64,000 nt of DNA from Evernia prunastri (taxonomy: Eukaryota; Ascomycota; Lecanoromycetes; Lecanorales; Parmeliaceae), in assembly GCA_003184365.1 (NCBI GenBank), contig NKYR01000095.1:1-64000 (forward strand), in the 5' to 3' direction. A program made the translations under genes and the position numbers. Positions 1 to 10,177 of this stretch are shown here, piece after piece. Below the pieces are notes generated by a model, which made no database searches, had not been told where the DNA came from, and saw only the letters and a list, made by a program, of their open reading frames with translations. Every line of letters begins with the position of its first letter. The stretch's first letter is position 1.

Positions 1-458
1 AGAGGACACGTATTCCAACATTCCAACCAAGGCCTGAAACGATATAAGCGATATTAAGGCCTACTAACCCCCTGTCATGCAGGCGTGATTAGGGAGTGTT
101 TTGGGGATGGCCAATTATTTTAGATTTGACACACCACCTTCTTCAGCCTTCCTCTTACTAACTCTATCATCCATCCCGGATTTGCACTACTTCACTGTTA
201 TCAGTATAGCTGCCCTGTCAAGGCTACCGTAAGCCACCTTTGAGCAAGACTGTGAGACGGTCCTGCACCCCTTGTCAATCCGCATTATATATATCCTACT
301 ATTTTCCCACTCCTTTTCTTCCTCCCTCGATACGTCGATTCTCGTCCTTTCCTCTGATGTCGTGTAATACTCCTATACCACCAGACGTCAATCTCCATGC
401 GAGTAGACAACCTCAGCTTAATACAGCCAACATCAACACCTACATCTAGCTGTTTGCC

Positions 459-1135
459 ACACTGGGACTGATGGTTGGCCGATCCGTGGCATGGCAATTT
501 TGCATAATGGTGATTTTCGCGTAGCATCAGTGCTCCCGATGGTCCAGTCGGTCGAGCCAGAGGATTCAGACCGTTCAAACGCAAGCTATACGAGTGGTTC
601 ACAGTCCAACCAGCCCCTTAGCCCGTCTTAGCCCATCTTGGACGGTCCAGACTCCAGACCACAAATTCAGTAATTGAACTGGAAATTTTCTTTTAAACTA
701 TTAGTCTAGGCAATCTGGACCGTCCGTTTTCCAGTCTAAACGGACAACAGTCCAGAAATTGGGAACGGACCATCGGTAGCATTGCACATCATGGTGTTTT
801 GGCGTTGCATGGCAATGTCGCATAGAGGGACATGACTTGTGTGAGGGACGCGATGACCAGGAGGTTCGTGTCTCAATAAAGCTTTGTATGAATGGGTTTC
901 CCACCATTGTTGGGCTCTCCATTCTATTTCATCTCTTCAGGATCACGGCGTTCTTTCTCGCCCGCCCACGCCTGTATAGAGCTTTACTTCACTCCAGGTC
1001 TATGCTGCACATGCATGGGAGTTTCTTGGATGCCGGCAATTCTACGTATGCCTCTTCATGTACCTAGCTCCGATATGGAGACCTCGCAACGACATCTACA
1101 TGATTCCAGCTGTTTTGATGACTGTACAGAATAAG
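459..1135 (+). repeat. Dispersed repeat, copy A (interrupted)
   Basis: By eye this region matches the reverse complement of about 30020-30425 along its whole length. It opens with GCCACACTGGGACTG, followed by loose repeats of GCATGGCAAT-TTCGCATA type, then shared blocks around 930-1020 (GGGCTCTCC, CCTGTATA, TCTATGCTGCACA, ATGCCTCTTC) and 1097-1130 (CAGCTGTT, GACTGT). Without its 248-bp insertion it is about 430 bp, close to the length of the other copy. No coding capacity and no clear terminal inverted repeats were seen, so the element class is unknown. Confidence 0.6.
528..775. mobile_element. 248-bp MITE-like insertion with 7-bp target duplication
   Basis: The insertion interrupts repeat copy A. 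GTAGCAT at 521-527 is repeated at 776-782, and removing one copy plus the intervening DNA restores continuity of the surrounding repeat. CGATGGTCC at 537-545 pairs with GGACCATCG at 767-775, and the interior has several GGAC-GTCC half sites. It begins with CAGTG, as many hAT-type elements do, but the two ends do not align at the same offset, so the superfamily is only a guess. It encodes nothing. Confidence 0.5.
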
Positions 1136-1589
1136 ATTTGAGGTCAAACTCACCATTGTCAACACGTGCATAAATCCTGCAATTATGTATTGGTGCTATA
1201 CCAAGGGTTTGAAGATAGGTCTAGCTGCGGTTTTTACAATGCCAAGAGTTCTCTGCACACGCTAGAAGCGCAGCCGCGGTGTTATTTAACACAGACTTCT
1301 CTGTTCCTATCTTACTTAGACTTACACGTCTCTGTCATCGTGTGTATTGGCTGTGAAAGGATAGTGAGTTGTAAGTCATCGCCCGCTTGTTCAACGTCCC
1401 AGAATCTCCAGATTTAGATCACTGACCATATGTTAGCACTGTTGAGCTACCCTCACTCTTCTTCGTCTCCACTTTCGTACGAGCGACAATCTCAGTCACA
1501 CTGTGGGTTCGGTCTCGTCGCGTTGGCATCTCCCTCTCTTCGACAGTCAAAAGCATTTTAGTCGGGTCAGCTAGCTGTCAACTTTCGCC

Positions 1590-3146
1590 ATGGCTCGGCT
1601 TCTCGACTTGGCAAATGAGATTCTACTCGACATCATTGATCTTGTCCGTGTTGAGGACATCGAGGCTTTCACATCTTGCAGCAAGCGCATATATTTGCTA
1701 TCTCATGATGTGCTACAGGAGCCAAGAGCGATGAAGGAAAAATACTCCAAAGTGTACCTGACACCCAGGGGTGGGGACTTCTGGGACACCTCGGATATCC
1801 TCAAGAAAGTCCATCCAGTGGTTTGGATACAGCAAATCATACTAGACGAGAAAGTCGCATCATACCCTACTCGTATCTACATTGAAGAAAATGGATTATA
1901 TCCTACTCAAGACTACATGGGACCAGTCACCGAGGAAAGACTGTATCGCATCCCTTCTGCGATGAAGGAACTCGTCTACTCGAAGTTGGAAACGTGTCCT
2001 TACATTCAACACGATATCTTGGAGGAGTGGAAGCAAGAAAATAACGACGTTAGAGGTATTGACGCTTTCGATAGCGCTCTTGCTCTACTTTTAACCTTAC
2101 TGCCAAACTTGGAGTCGTTCTAAATCGATTGGTTTCGTGCGTCCTGGCTTTCTCGCACTCTACAGATGGTTGCCAATATTGCGAAAGCAAGTCGTGGGGA
2201 TCAAACAAAATCACATGGGTTGGGTCGACTTATTTCGCTCGATTACATTTCCGAATCCGATTCTGTGATCAATCTAAACTTCTTCCTCCCATTCGCGGGC
2301 CTTCCGTCGGTTCGTATTCTCTCCGGACATTGGCATGAGTCATGGCGTAATGACTTCGGGAAAGAGGTTAATGGGTCCATTACTGAAGATCCTTGGCGCC
2401 CTTCAACGCAAACCGGTATCAAAGATGTCGAGAATCTGCCGACAACGTTCAAATCGGGAATAACGCGTATCAAATTCAACCGCGGTAGAGCTTTAGGGTC
2501 ACGCTTCGAAACCCTCTTGTGCCGGATGGATGCCCTGCAAGAGTTCGAGTATGAGCACAAAATTTACAGTACTGAATTCAAACCTGCAAAGATCGTAGAT
2601 AGCTTGCTGGCTCACGCTGGCCATAGCCTTCGCTGTCTAGATTTGACAGCTCCAAAGGAATGCGGATCCGGTTGGGTCAAGTTCCCCGGCTTCGTCTATA
2701 CGGGCTCCCTACGCGGCTTTCAAGTCCTGAAGGTCGTTAGAGTCAATACGGTCTGCTTTATCGAGAGCACCATCAACCCTGACACGAAAAAGATCTCGTC
2801 CAAAGTGCATCGTCTGGTAGATCAACTTCCAGCATGTATCGAGAAGCTGTCCTTAGTCGGAGACCTGGAGACATGGTGGTCAGGTTGCTTAGATCGGACG
2901 TACCTGGAGTCATCCTGGTCATGTTCACTAGATCGGATGTTCGATGACCTCCAAGATTCCAAAGCAGACATGCTCCCAGAGTTGGAAGTGATCGAAATCG
3001 ATAACTTTAATCCGGTCGTGATACAAGCTTGTCATGAGGCTGGGATTGAATTGGTGTTTGAAGTCAACCCACAGCTCAGCCCGAGCGCATGGTCGGGTAG
3101 TGATTTGGACGAGTTCAATGATCTCGATTTAAACAGCTGGATGTAA
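1590..3146 (+). pseudogene. F-box-like protein with one in-frame stop
   Basis: The first 40 residues match an F-box (Leu-Ala-Asn-Glu-Ile-Leu-Leu-Asp-Ile-Ile followed by the usual Cys/Ser-Lys-Arg-Ile-Tyr stretch), the part that would bind Skp1 in an SCF ubiquitin ligase. The remaining ~470 codons are the poorly conserved C-terminal region typical of fungal F-box proteins. The frame stays open from 1590 to 3146 except for a single TAA at 2121-2123, directly after Leu-Pro-Asn-Leu-Glu-Ser-Phe; the same frame continues with protein-like sequence and an ATG at 2166. Read through, it would be 518 residues. An in-frame 48- or 51-nt intron ending at the CAG before 2166 would remove the stop, but the possible donors (GTTCTA, GTCGTT) are poor and the removed segment reads as protein. 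Start chosen because the ATG sits in a good context (GCCATGG) directly before the F-box. Confidence 0.65.
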
Positions 3147-4251
3147 AGGACGAGTCGAGGCTTATGCTGACTGTGCTGGCAGTCAGCAGAATTGCAGATC
3201 GAGGCTAGTGATGGGAGAGTCACATTGGCATGTCGCCACAGTGGGACTGCTATTTAGTGGGCCATATCTTTCATGCCATTTGAGATTTTCCAGCCATATT
3301 TCAGGCATGCGATGTTTTTCAGCCATATTACATGTATGCTATTCTTTTTCGGTAATGATCGGGGACGTGTGACGAGGCTGGAGCTCTACATATACCGGTC
3401 TTGCACCAGCACATAGATTTTCATGCGCTCTCGTCTCTTTCAGAACCATAGCAATTGTTTTTGTGATCCTACACAAATGTTAGCCACACGATGTCCCATA
3501 TTTTACTCCCACACGATATTACCCAGTCTCCGCACAGAAAGTACAAGGCAGCACTAAATACTTTCTCTTCAGATGGCGAAAACATACCGAGCTTGGTGTT
3601 GGCAGCCGATAGAACCCTGCTGGAACAAGAATAGCCATCGGGAATCGGATGCTGCAAGATTTCCGTCAAGCCGTGATCCAAGATTATGTCCCACCTTTTT
3701 GGAAGAAGTCTGGAATAGTTTGGGGCAGTTATTGCGAATCCAAGTCATCGTGACGCCGGGAGAAGTCAGATGGAGCAATGGCCGGCGGCATCTACGGCGC
3801 TTTGTGATGTACACGGATAGGACCTCTCACTCCTACGTTGATCATGCATTTCCTCCTGCTGCTTCATGTTGAACTGCCATCAATCCTGTGCGCAAGGTAA
3901 CCATGTATGGAAGCGTGATGTGAGTTTCATTACGAAATGAAACAAGAAGATATGCAATACGAATGGAGTCGCTGTTCGAAGAATGGTTCCGTTTCGACGT
4001 TGTTTCGGTTTTTGATCTGGTGCAGCAGCACCAAATCCAGAAACACATATGAAACAGATCTCCTGTCTTCGTGTTAAGCCCCAACTTCCACGTAACACCA
4101 CTCGATAAAGTGGCCTTTCATTCTTCTGCTCTCGATATTCTTCTTCATACCTTCCAGAGTTGCTTTCGAGAAGCCCAAACAAAACCCATCTGCTCCCATT
4201 TCTCATCTACCAGAGCCACTGTTCACTTCCTCGACAAGAATAAAGCCCACA
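3147..4251. other. Non-coding gap with partial repeat copy
   Basis: No convincing gene. The first third is a diverged dispersed-repeat copy (3229-3460). The last 60 bases before 4252 contain an A/T-rich stretch (AATAAAG) close to the secreted-protein start. Short frames on both strands have no family resemblance. Confidence 0.5.
3229..3460 (+). repeat. Dispersed repeat, copy C (diverged, partial)
   Basis: GCCACAGTGGGACTGC at 3232-3247 is identical to the start of the inverted copy near 30.4 kb. Further blocks fit: TTTAGTGGG, a degenerate TTTTCAGCCATATT duplication at 3290-3340, GGGGACGTG near 3360 and CTCTTTCAGAACCATAGCA near 3437-3455. The rest is too diverged to align by eye. It has the same orientation as copy A, so the F-box-like gene is bracketed by direct copies. 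Confidence 0.45.
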
Positions 4252-4720
4252 ATGCATTCCTTCACATTCCTCCTTGCAGCCTTGAGCGCCTGCGCTCTCG
4301 CTCTACCTACCCCCGATGCCGTCATTGGTGGCGATCTAAGCCCCTCGCTCAACAATGACATCCACGACCCCGTAAGTCCTCTTCACCAGTCAGCTTTCTT
4401 CGCCCCGCGTACTGTTCTGTAGAGGTCTCGCTAATAAGCATACCCTCCAGGCCATCGGCATCTTCTCCCACGCCGACTGCAACGACAAAGAAACGCAACC
4501 CCCTCTCTCTTTTCCGGCTAAAGCTTGCTATCCATTCAATTCTACACTGGATACTGTGGGCATCAACTGGGGTAGCGACCCAAAAAAGGGTCTCAACGTC
4601 TTTACCCACCCCAACTGTGAAGGATATGCGACACATACGTTGACGGGGCCGCCGTATGGGTTTACGTGCTTGAGTATGGAGGCGAATGGTGGGCCTTGGT
4701 TGAGTTTAAAGCCGGCCTAG
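4252..4720 (+). CDS. Small secreted cysteine-containing protein
   Basis: Two exons, 4252-4371 and 4451-4720, joined across a 79-nt intron (GTAAGT...CTCCAG), give 129 residues. Residues 1-18 form a clear signal peptide (short N-region, Leu/Ala-rich core, Ala-Leu-Ala before a Leu-Pro-Thr-Pro start), so the product should be exported. The mature chain is about 110 residues with four cysteines, enough for two disulphides, one Asn-X-Ser/Thr site and a Gly/Pro-rich C-terminus. The family was not recognised. Size, secretion and paired cysteines are those of many effector-like small secreted proteins, which is a description rather than a function. Start and donor site are both strong. Confidence 0.7.
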
Positions 4721-6551
4721 TGTTGTGCGGTTGAGAGTACGGATTAGTCGCCATTGCTCTCACTCTCAGTATTGAGATTCAGATGGGACGAGCGGGCGGG
4801 AGGACTGCTAGATTTTGGGGCGCTATGGTGTATCGGTTTTGGTTCGGGTCTGCGGGACAGGCTCTCATGATGGCTTTCGCATGCGGTGGTGCTTTTGATG
4901 ATGTTTGAAATATACGGCAGAATATTTTAATGACGATTTTACGATTCAAAACTTTGTATCTCATTGGGTAGGCGCGGTGACTAACAAGCTCGTGAGACGG
5001 TAAAAGCCACAAGGCAACTCTGTTCTTGTGGGCGCCATGATAGCTACAGGCTAAAGATGTCCCTACCAGCCATCAAGACCTGACGTACTTATAGCAAGTG
5101 TTGGAAATTTTGCAGTACTAGCACTGTGTTGTAGTTATCTCTCACGGTGGCAAATTGGCATGGGCTTCATATGGTAGAAGTAGCACACCACTCCATAGCT
5201 AGAAAATAAATCAAGTCTTCTTACATCGAAGCTTAACAGCAAGAACCCTAACTTGCCCCAGTAAAGATTTCGCATGAACAGCTGATGCGCTGTTACTCCT
5301 GTAGCCTCTGACCCTTGATCCAGGTAGCGATAGGTGTGACCTATGTTGGTAAGGACATATCATGACCATATGGCTTTTCTTCTCGGCACTCGGGCTCTTG
5401 CAAAGGCGTCATGAACCGTCTCAGACGTAGCGTGGCATGGGAAAAGGACTTTGGCGTCAAGTGTTGACCACGTAGGATAGCTCCCTTCAATAGTAGTACT
5501 TCTATGGTAAGGGTGAATTGGTCCAGTTATTTTTGGACCCGGCTGTGAACCGGAAAGGTATTTACACTAGATGTATGATATACTAGCGTATTTTTTCGGT
5601 CCTTCGACGTATCGTTTTCGCTCAACATGTTCGGAACTGGCAAAGTAGTATCCCACATACGAAACTAGCACAGTAAGAGTCACTCATAATGCTGATGTTC
5701 TCAGGATCTGTGGACCTCAGCAACTGCCACATTGCGACTGCGACATACTGGCTCTGATCCTCCCAGGTCCATCATCCTTTTCGTACACTTTTAGAAATCT
5801 GTTTTCGCTTGAGCAATTACGACTTCCGCCGACATCCCCACGTTACGCCGCCTCCTCGCTTCAACATTTGCTAACGATAACCTCCAGGATTCCATCTTTC
5901 CTCACGGCAGTGATCTGGATCTTCCTATCCAGAACGCGCATCCGCGCTGCGAAAGTGGATACCAAGATCCAAAGAAGAGGTTCCTTGAAGGCCGTCATGA
6001 TGCCACAGGGAAGATTGTCGGCTTCATCATCTGATCGATTATAGGAGAGCCGGGAGGTGAGAGCGCTGTAAAACTCCCGCCGCTGCTCGATCTGGAGTTC
6101 AATCAAGCCGTGTTTGGGCGCTTTTGGACTCGGAGGGTACGTACGATGAGGGACAGGCGCTATATTCGTAAGGTCTACCGACGTCCATCTCTTTCGCGCT
6201 TTTGTCGGGAGAGAAGGTCTCGGATGGATCAGGCAAGATTTGAACACTCTGGCGGTCTCTCCGGATCACCAAGAACGTGGTATCGGGGGGATGCTGATGT
6301 GGCACTTTGTCTCCGTCGCTGACAGAGTGCAGCTGGACACGTGCTTGCAAGCTTGGATGGGGGCGCAGAAGCTCTATTGAAGGGTTGGGTGGGAGGATAT
6401 CGAGTATCTGGATACTGACCTTGAAGCATGGAGCGCAAAGAAGAAGCGTGGTGTCCACCGGGTACGCATATCCCAGACCAAAGAAACGAGGCACACGAGT
6501 CTCCGGATTCTTAGATGTCCATCATCTTCGACTTTCTACACTATACAGTGC
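4721..6551. other. Gene-free interval
   Basis: No gene could be supported. Minus-strand frames at 5861-6247 and 6099-6494 overlap each other in different phases, have no recognisable motif and lie directly downstream of the WD40 gene stop, so they are treated as chance frames. Confidence 0.5.
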
Positions 6552-8000
6552 CTATTCCCCCTCACCGAAGGGCACCTTCCAGAACCTCACCGCATCCGCA
6601 TCCACCGACGCAATCATCCCTTTCTCCTCCAACACAACAAACCCCCCACCAGGCCCCCTCTCCACTCCTTGCGGCGGCGCAAACCTCCACTTCCGGTTCC
6701 GCTTGAAATCGTAAACCTCCACGCCTTCATCCGCCGTGGCCTTCAACGCCAGCATCCTCCCCCCGTCCAGATACTGCACTTTGTTCACCTCGATGAACGA
6801 CCAGCCCATCTTCCGTAGCGGCTCCGCACTCGCTTCCATGCTCAGCACCCGCTCCTGCATCACCGTCTGGCTCTTAAGGTCGAACACCGTCACCCGCCCC
6901 AGGCCCTGAGCTCCGATCACGAGCCGTTTGCCGTCCGGGCTCCAGTCCAGCGCGCGGCACCAGTTATGCGACGGTCGATGCGACACGACTTCGACTCCGT
7001 GTATGACGTCCCACACCCAGAACCGGCCGCTGCCTTCCGTCCCCGCGAAGAAGCGCGAGTCGGGCGAGAAGGCCCCCGTCCAGTTTTGACCTTCGGAGCG
7101 GAACACATGCAGCAGGTTACCGCTCCCGTGCTCCCAGATCCGGAAAGTTCGGTCCCAGGACACGGATGCGATGAGTTTGTCGTCGGGGCTGAAAAGGACC
7201 CGCATGATGGCGTCGCGGTGGGCGGAGAGCGTGAGGCGGACGGTATGCGTACGGGTGTCGTATATGCAGATATCCCATTGGTCGTCACCGTTGGACGCCG
7301 GCCGGGGCCCGGGGAGGAAGGCCATGCTTGCGCCGGAGCGGTTGAAGACTTGGCTGCCGAAGCTGGTGACGAGGCGGCCCGAGATACGCCTGTTGGAGCG
7401 GACTTGCGATTTGACGTTTAGGGTCGTGATTGCTTTTTCGACGTCTTTGGCCAACGTGGCTTCGTCTTCCCTGTCCATCTTCCACGACGGCCGTGCTGTA
7501 GAGGCGGCTGGTTCACCTTCTTCGAGTAGACCATCCGCGACGGCCGCTACGGCCCGTTTACCCAGTGCGTGAATCGTGGATTCCGGTAACAAAGCCCGCC
7601 GGCGCTGCTCGTCCAGGTCCCAGAAGATGATCTCCGGGTCTATCTTCACACTCCCGCCTCGATTGTTCATCGCGCACGAAACCAGCGCCCGCGCATCTTC
7701 GGGATGGAAACGCAGGGCGTCGACGCGGGAGATATGGCCTCGGAGGACTTGGTACAGGCTCAGATCGCTGATGCGGTAGATGTTTATGTCTTGGTCCAGC
7801 GCCACGGCCAGCAGAGTTTCGTCGGCGTTTAGGCATGCAGTGGCCGGCTCGGTGGCAAGTGGGATTTTGGCGTACTCGTGTCCCCACTCGGTGGGCTGGC
7901 CGGGGGCCCATGCTGCGGGAGTCCCATCGGGGGAGTGGAAGTCTTTGTCGATGGCATAGACCCAGTCTTTAGGGAATTGCTTGGAGCTGTAGGATGGCAT
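6552..8000 (-). CDS. WD40-repeat protein
   Basis: Single-exon gene of 482 residues. Repeats ending in Trp-Asp or a close variant are visible: one around residues 88-130 (Gly-His-...-Phe-Trp-Asp-Leu), a very clear one at about 258-292 (Ala-His-Arg-Asp to Phe-Arg-Ile-Trp-Glu), the next at 297-330 (ending Val-Trp-Asp), one at 335-375 (Val-Phe-Asp-Leu), and weaker blades at both ends, together enough for a six- or seven-blade propeller. An Ala/Glu-rich insert of about 100 residues separates the first and later blades. Such proteins usually scaffold other proteins; no partner or pathway can be named. The coding strand is GC-rich with a strong third-position bias, which also produces long false frames on the opposite strand. 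The start is the first ATG. Confidence 0.8.
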   Translation of the reverse strand: MPSYSSKQFPKDWVYAIDKDFHSPDGTPAAWAPGQPTEWGHEYAKIPLATEPATACLNADETLLAVALDQDINIYRISDLSLYQVLRGHISRVDALRFHPEDARALVSCAMNNRGGSVKIDPEIIFWDLDEQRRRALLPESTIHALGKRAVAAVADGLLEEGEPAASTARPSWKMDREDEATLAKDVEKAITTLNVKSQVRSNRRISGRLVTSFGSQVFNRSGASMAFLPGPRPASNGDDQWDICIYDTRTHTVRLTLSAHRDAIMRVLFSPDDKLIASVSWDRTFRIWEHGSGNLLHVFRSEGQNWTGAFSPDSRFFAGTEGSGRFWVWDVIHGVEVVSHRPSHNWCRALDWSPDGKRLVIGAQGLGRVTVFDLKSQTVMQERVLSMEASAEPLRKMGWSFIEVNKVQYLDGGRMLALKATADEGVEVYDFKRNRKWRFAPPQGVERGPGGGFVVLEEKGMIASVDADAVRFWKVPFGEGE

Positions 8001-9573
8001 GATGCTTCGCTTCTTTTCTTTTCTCGTCTTCCTGAGTGCTAATTCCTTTTGAAGAGAAGGTTATTTACATCGAGGTTCAAGGTGCAGAGTGCAGGAGCGA
8101 GGGTATAAGGTAGGCTTTCCCCTCATTCTAGGCAGCCGTGCGGACGAAGAAGTAGAGGCTAGAAGTACGTCATTGTGCGTTTTAACCGCCTTGCCGCTTA
8201 CTACTTTTATGCGGCTGAATAGAAAGAGAAGCGCACCGAGAGTCTGAGACAGTGGGAATGTTAAGGAGACGAATGATTCAACCGATGAGATTAGAAGAAA
8301 TAGTATGTATACAATTAAGGATTAAATGAAACCATCCGCAGAGCAAGTCGCTACTTCACCTGGCTTTCAGAATCACTCAGCCTGCAAGAGAACAACGTTC
8401 AACTCAACTCTTGCCCAACGCCCAGGATTGCGATATTCTATAGTAGTGGTAAAAGAAGTGGTTGAACGAGTGTGCAAAAACCACCAGCGCAGCAGGAAAG
8501 GGGAAGCGGGACATTAGGGGGAATGTGAGGTGATGGGGAAGAATTGCATCCATCTCACCTCTTACTGCGCAGCTCTGAGCTAGTGCTCTGCGGTGATGGT
8601 AATGTCCAAATGAATTCATGGCGAGAAGTCTCTGGCCCAGGTTCCTCGGAAGCAGGAGTCTCTGGCGTTCGCTCAACTTATGTTCTTCTTTTTCTTCTTC
8701 TTCTTCACTTTCTTCTTGTATGAAGAATGTAAGCAACGACAAAGAAGCGCGCGCATGCAGAATGCATGACCGGATCTCTCTTTCGCCTTTGCTCAGGTCT
8801 GTCCAGAAAAGTAGAGGAGACAGTACCGTTCGGCTCACACGTAACAATTCATTCCGGAATTCGCGTCTGCCCCACAATCGTCCCGGGATGCAGTGTGTAA
8901 ACCCAACACTTGCGTGGATCCTCGCCATATCAACGCTTCAGATATCCTCCTGTCAAGACCGTTCTCGAGCGCTCACTGCGTTATGCATGCATGGGGTTCA
9001 AGCAACCGACTCGTCTCGCGCTGTGAACAAAATGGGTTCTTACGCTTCTCCGCCCGCCACTTCGCATCGAGGCTCGAGGATCCGCTTCTCAACCGTACGG
9101 CGTAGTGGGGTTGGGGAGGAGTGTGGCGATTGGTAGATGGAGCCGGAAAGAGCAAGGTTGATGTGAGGCTGATGCGAAGACGGTTGAGGAAGCTGGAGGG
9201 GCTTGTTGGGGGGGGGGGGGGGGGGGGGGNGGGGCCGCGCGGCGCTGTTGTGGGAGTTATGGTGAAAGGGTATGGTGTGTCAGTAGGCGTGATTGGGCTG
9301 ATGGGACGTTTGGATAGTGGAATGAGATGCGGAGGCACGATTTGAATGAGAGAGCCAGCGAGCGAGTTAATTGAGCAAGACCATCCTGTAATGCATTTGG
9401 GCGGCCATGGCAGGAAGTACCTACGATTTGTAGGGTTTGTTGATATACATGGCTTCCGTCTTCATACATGAATTCAAATTCTTCGCTCCCTTCCTATCGC
9501 GGTACAGTACAGCAGCTACTTTCCACAGATCAAACCCCCTTCCTGTCCCCGACGTTATCACGTCATTCACAGC
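8001..9573. other. Gene-free interval with poly-G/N tract
   Basis: No gene recognised on either strand. The region includes a CTT microsatellite near 8687-8715 and a run of G from 9208 to 9234 broken by the only ambiguous base in the window (N at 9230). Open frames crossing the G run are artefacts of the repeat. Confidence 0.55.
9208..9234. repeat. Poly-G homopolymer with ambiguous base
   Basis: Uninterrupted G except for N at 9230. The true length of the run is uncertain; this is a likely assembly or sequencing weak point. Shorter poly-G runs occur at 29349-29363 and near 46083-46093. Confidence 0.9.
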
Positions 9574-10177
9574 CTACTGATGAGCCTTGGAGTCCTAATT
9601 GCCCAGCCATTAGCATCCCATTCTACCCACCCATTTCTCCATCTCCATCATCTCCCAACAACGCCAAAGCAGGAAAAAAAAGGTGTATAGGAGGATACTC
9701 ACCACGATGATGTGATAACGCACAACCTTGACCTTACCCCCCTGCTTCTCCAACTTCATCTTCGCCGCCCAGTCCGCCCCCGTCTCGTGGCCCGCGTGGT
9801 GCTTGTACGACACCTCGCCCAGGATCATCAGGTCCGTCTGGTCGTCGCCGTGCGTGTAGATCTGGACGGGGCTGTGGTCGCGCCCGGGGACGTGCGACCA
9901 GATCGCTTTGCGGAGGTCGCGGATCTCTGGCGGTTGGTTGGGATCAGCGATGTGATGGCCGCTTCGTGTTGAGGGATGTTGTGAAAAAGGAGGGGGTATT
10001 ACGCTTGGTGCCTTTGGCTTTCTTGTCGTTCATGGAGAATTCGCCGTCGGAGGTGAAGAGGTCGGCATAGTCGTCGTGGACGTCGGCGTCGTTGGAGACT
10101 GCGTAGTATTTTTCGATGAAATTCTTGATGTCTGGGTCGGTGATGGTGTTGGGGAGGTCTGGAAGTTTGGAAGGCAT
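9574..10177 (-). CDS. SnoaL/NTF2-like small protein
   Basis: Minus-strand exons 10177-10003 and 9926-9703 join in phase (175 + 224 nt = 133 codons); the first intron is GTAATA...GCCAG. A second intron (GTGAGT from 9702) ends either at CAG before a TAG stop (9576-9574), giving 133 residues, or 3 nt later, giving about 50 extra residues. The protein has the pattern of the fungal SnoaL-like/NTF2-fold family: an N-terminal helix with Ile-Glu-Lys-Tyr-Tyr, Asp-Asp-Tyr-Ala-Asp-Leu-Phe-Thr-Ser-Asp-Gly, a Lys-Gly before Ile-Arg-Asp-Leu-Arg, and a C-terminal Asp-Trp-Ala-Ala-Lys strand. Members include polyketide cyclases, isomerases and many proteins of unknown role; no catalytic assignment is possible. 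The TAG version matches the usual length of the family better. Confidence 0.7.

Larger units (their letters stand above)
1..1589. other. Non-coding left edge with dispersed repeat
   Basis: No open frame here resembles a protein. The stretch holds one copy of a dispersed repeat (about 459-1135) with a 248-bp insertion inside it, described separately. Bases 1-458 and 1136-1589 show nothing recognisable; the last 150 bases are pyrimidine-rich and probably serve as the promoter and leader of the F-box-like gene that starts at 1590. Confidence 0.6.

Noticed and set aside
5861..6494. Overlapping minus-strand frames of about 130 codons
   Set aside because: They occupy different phases, lack any motif or signal, and lie directly after the WD40 gene stop, where 3' sequence is expected.
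9121..9345. Frames crossing the poly-G run
   Set aside because: Poly-Gly or poly-Pro created by a homopolymer with an ambiguous base; not evidence of a gene.
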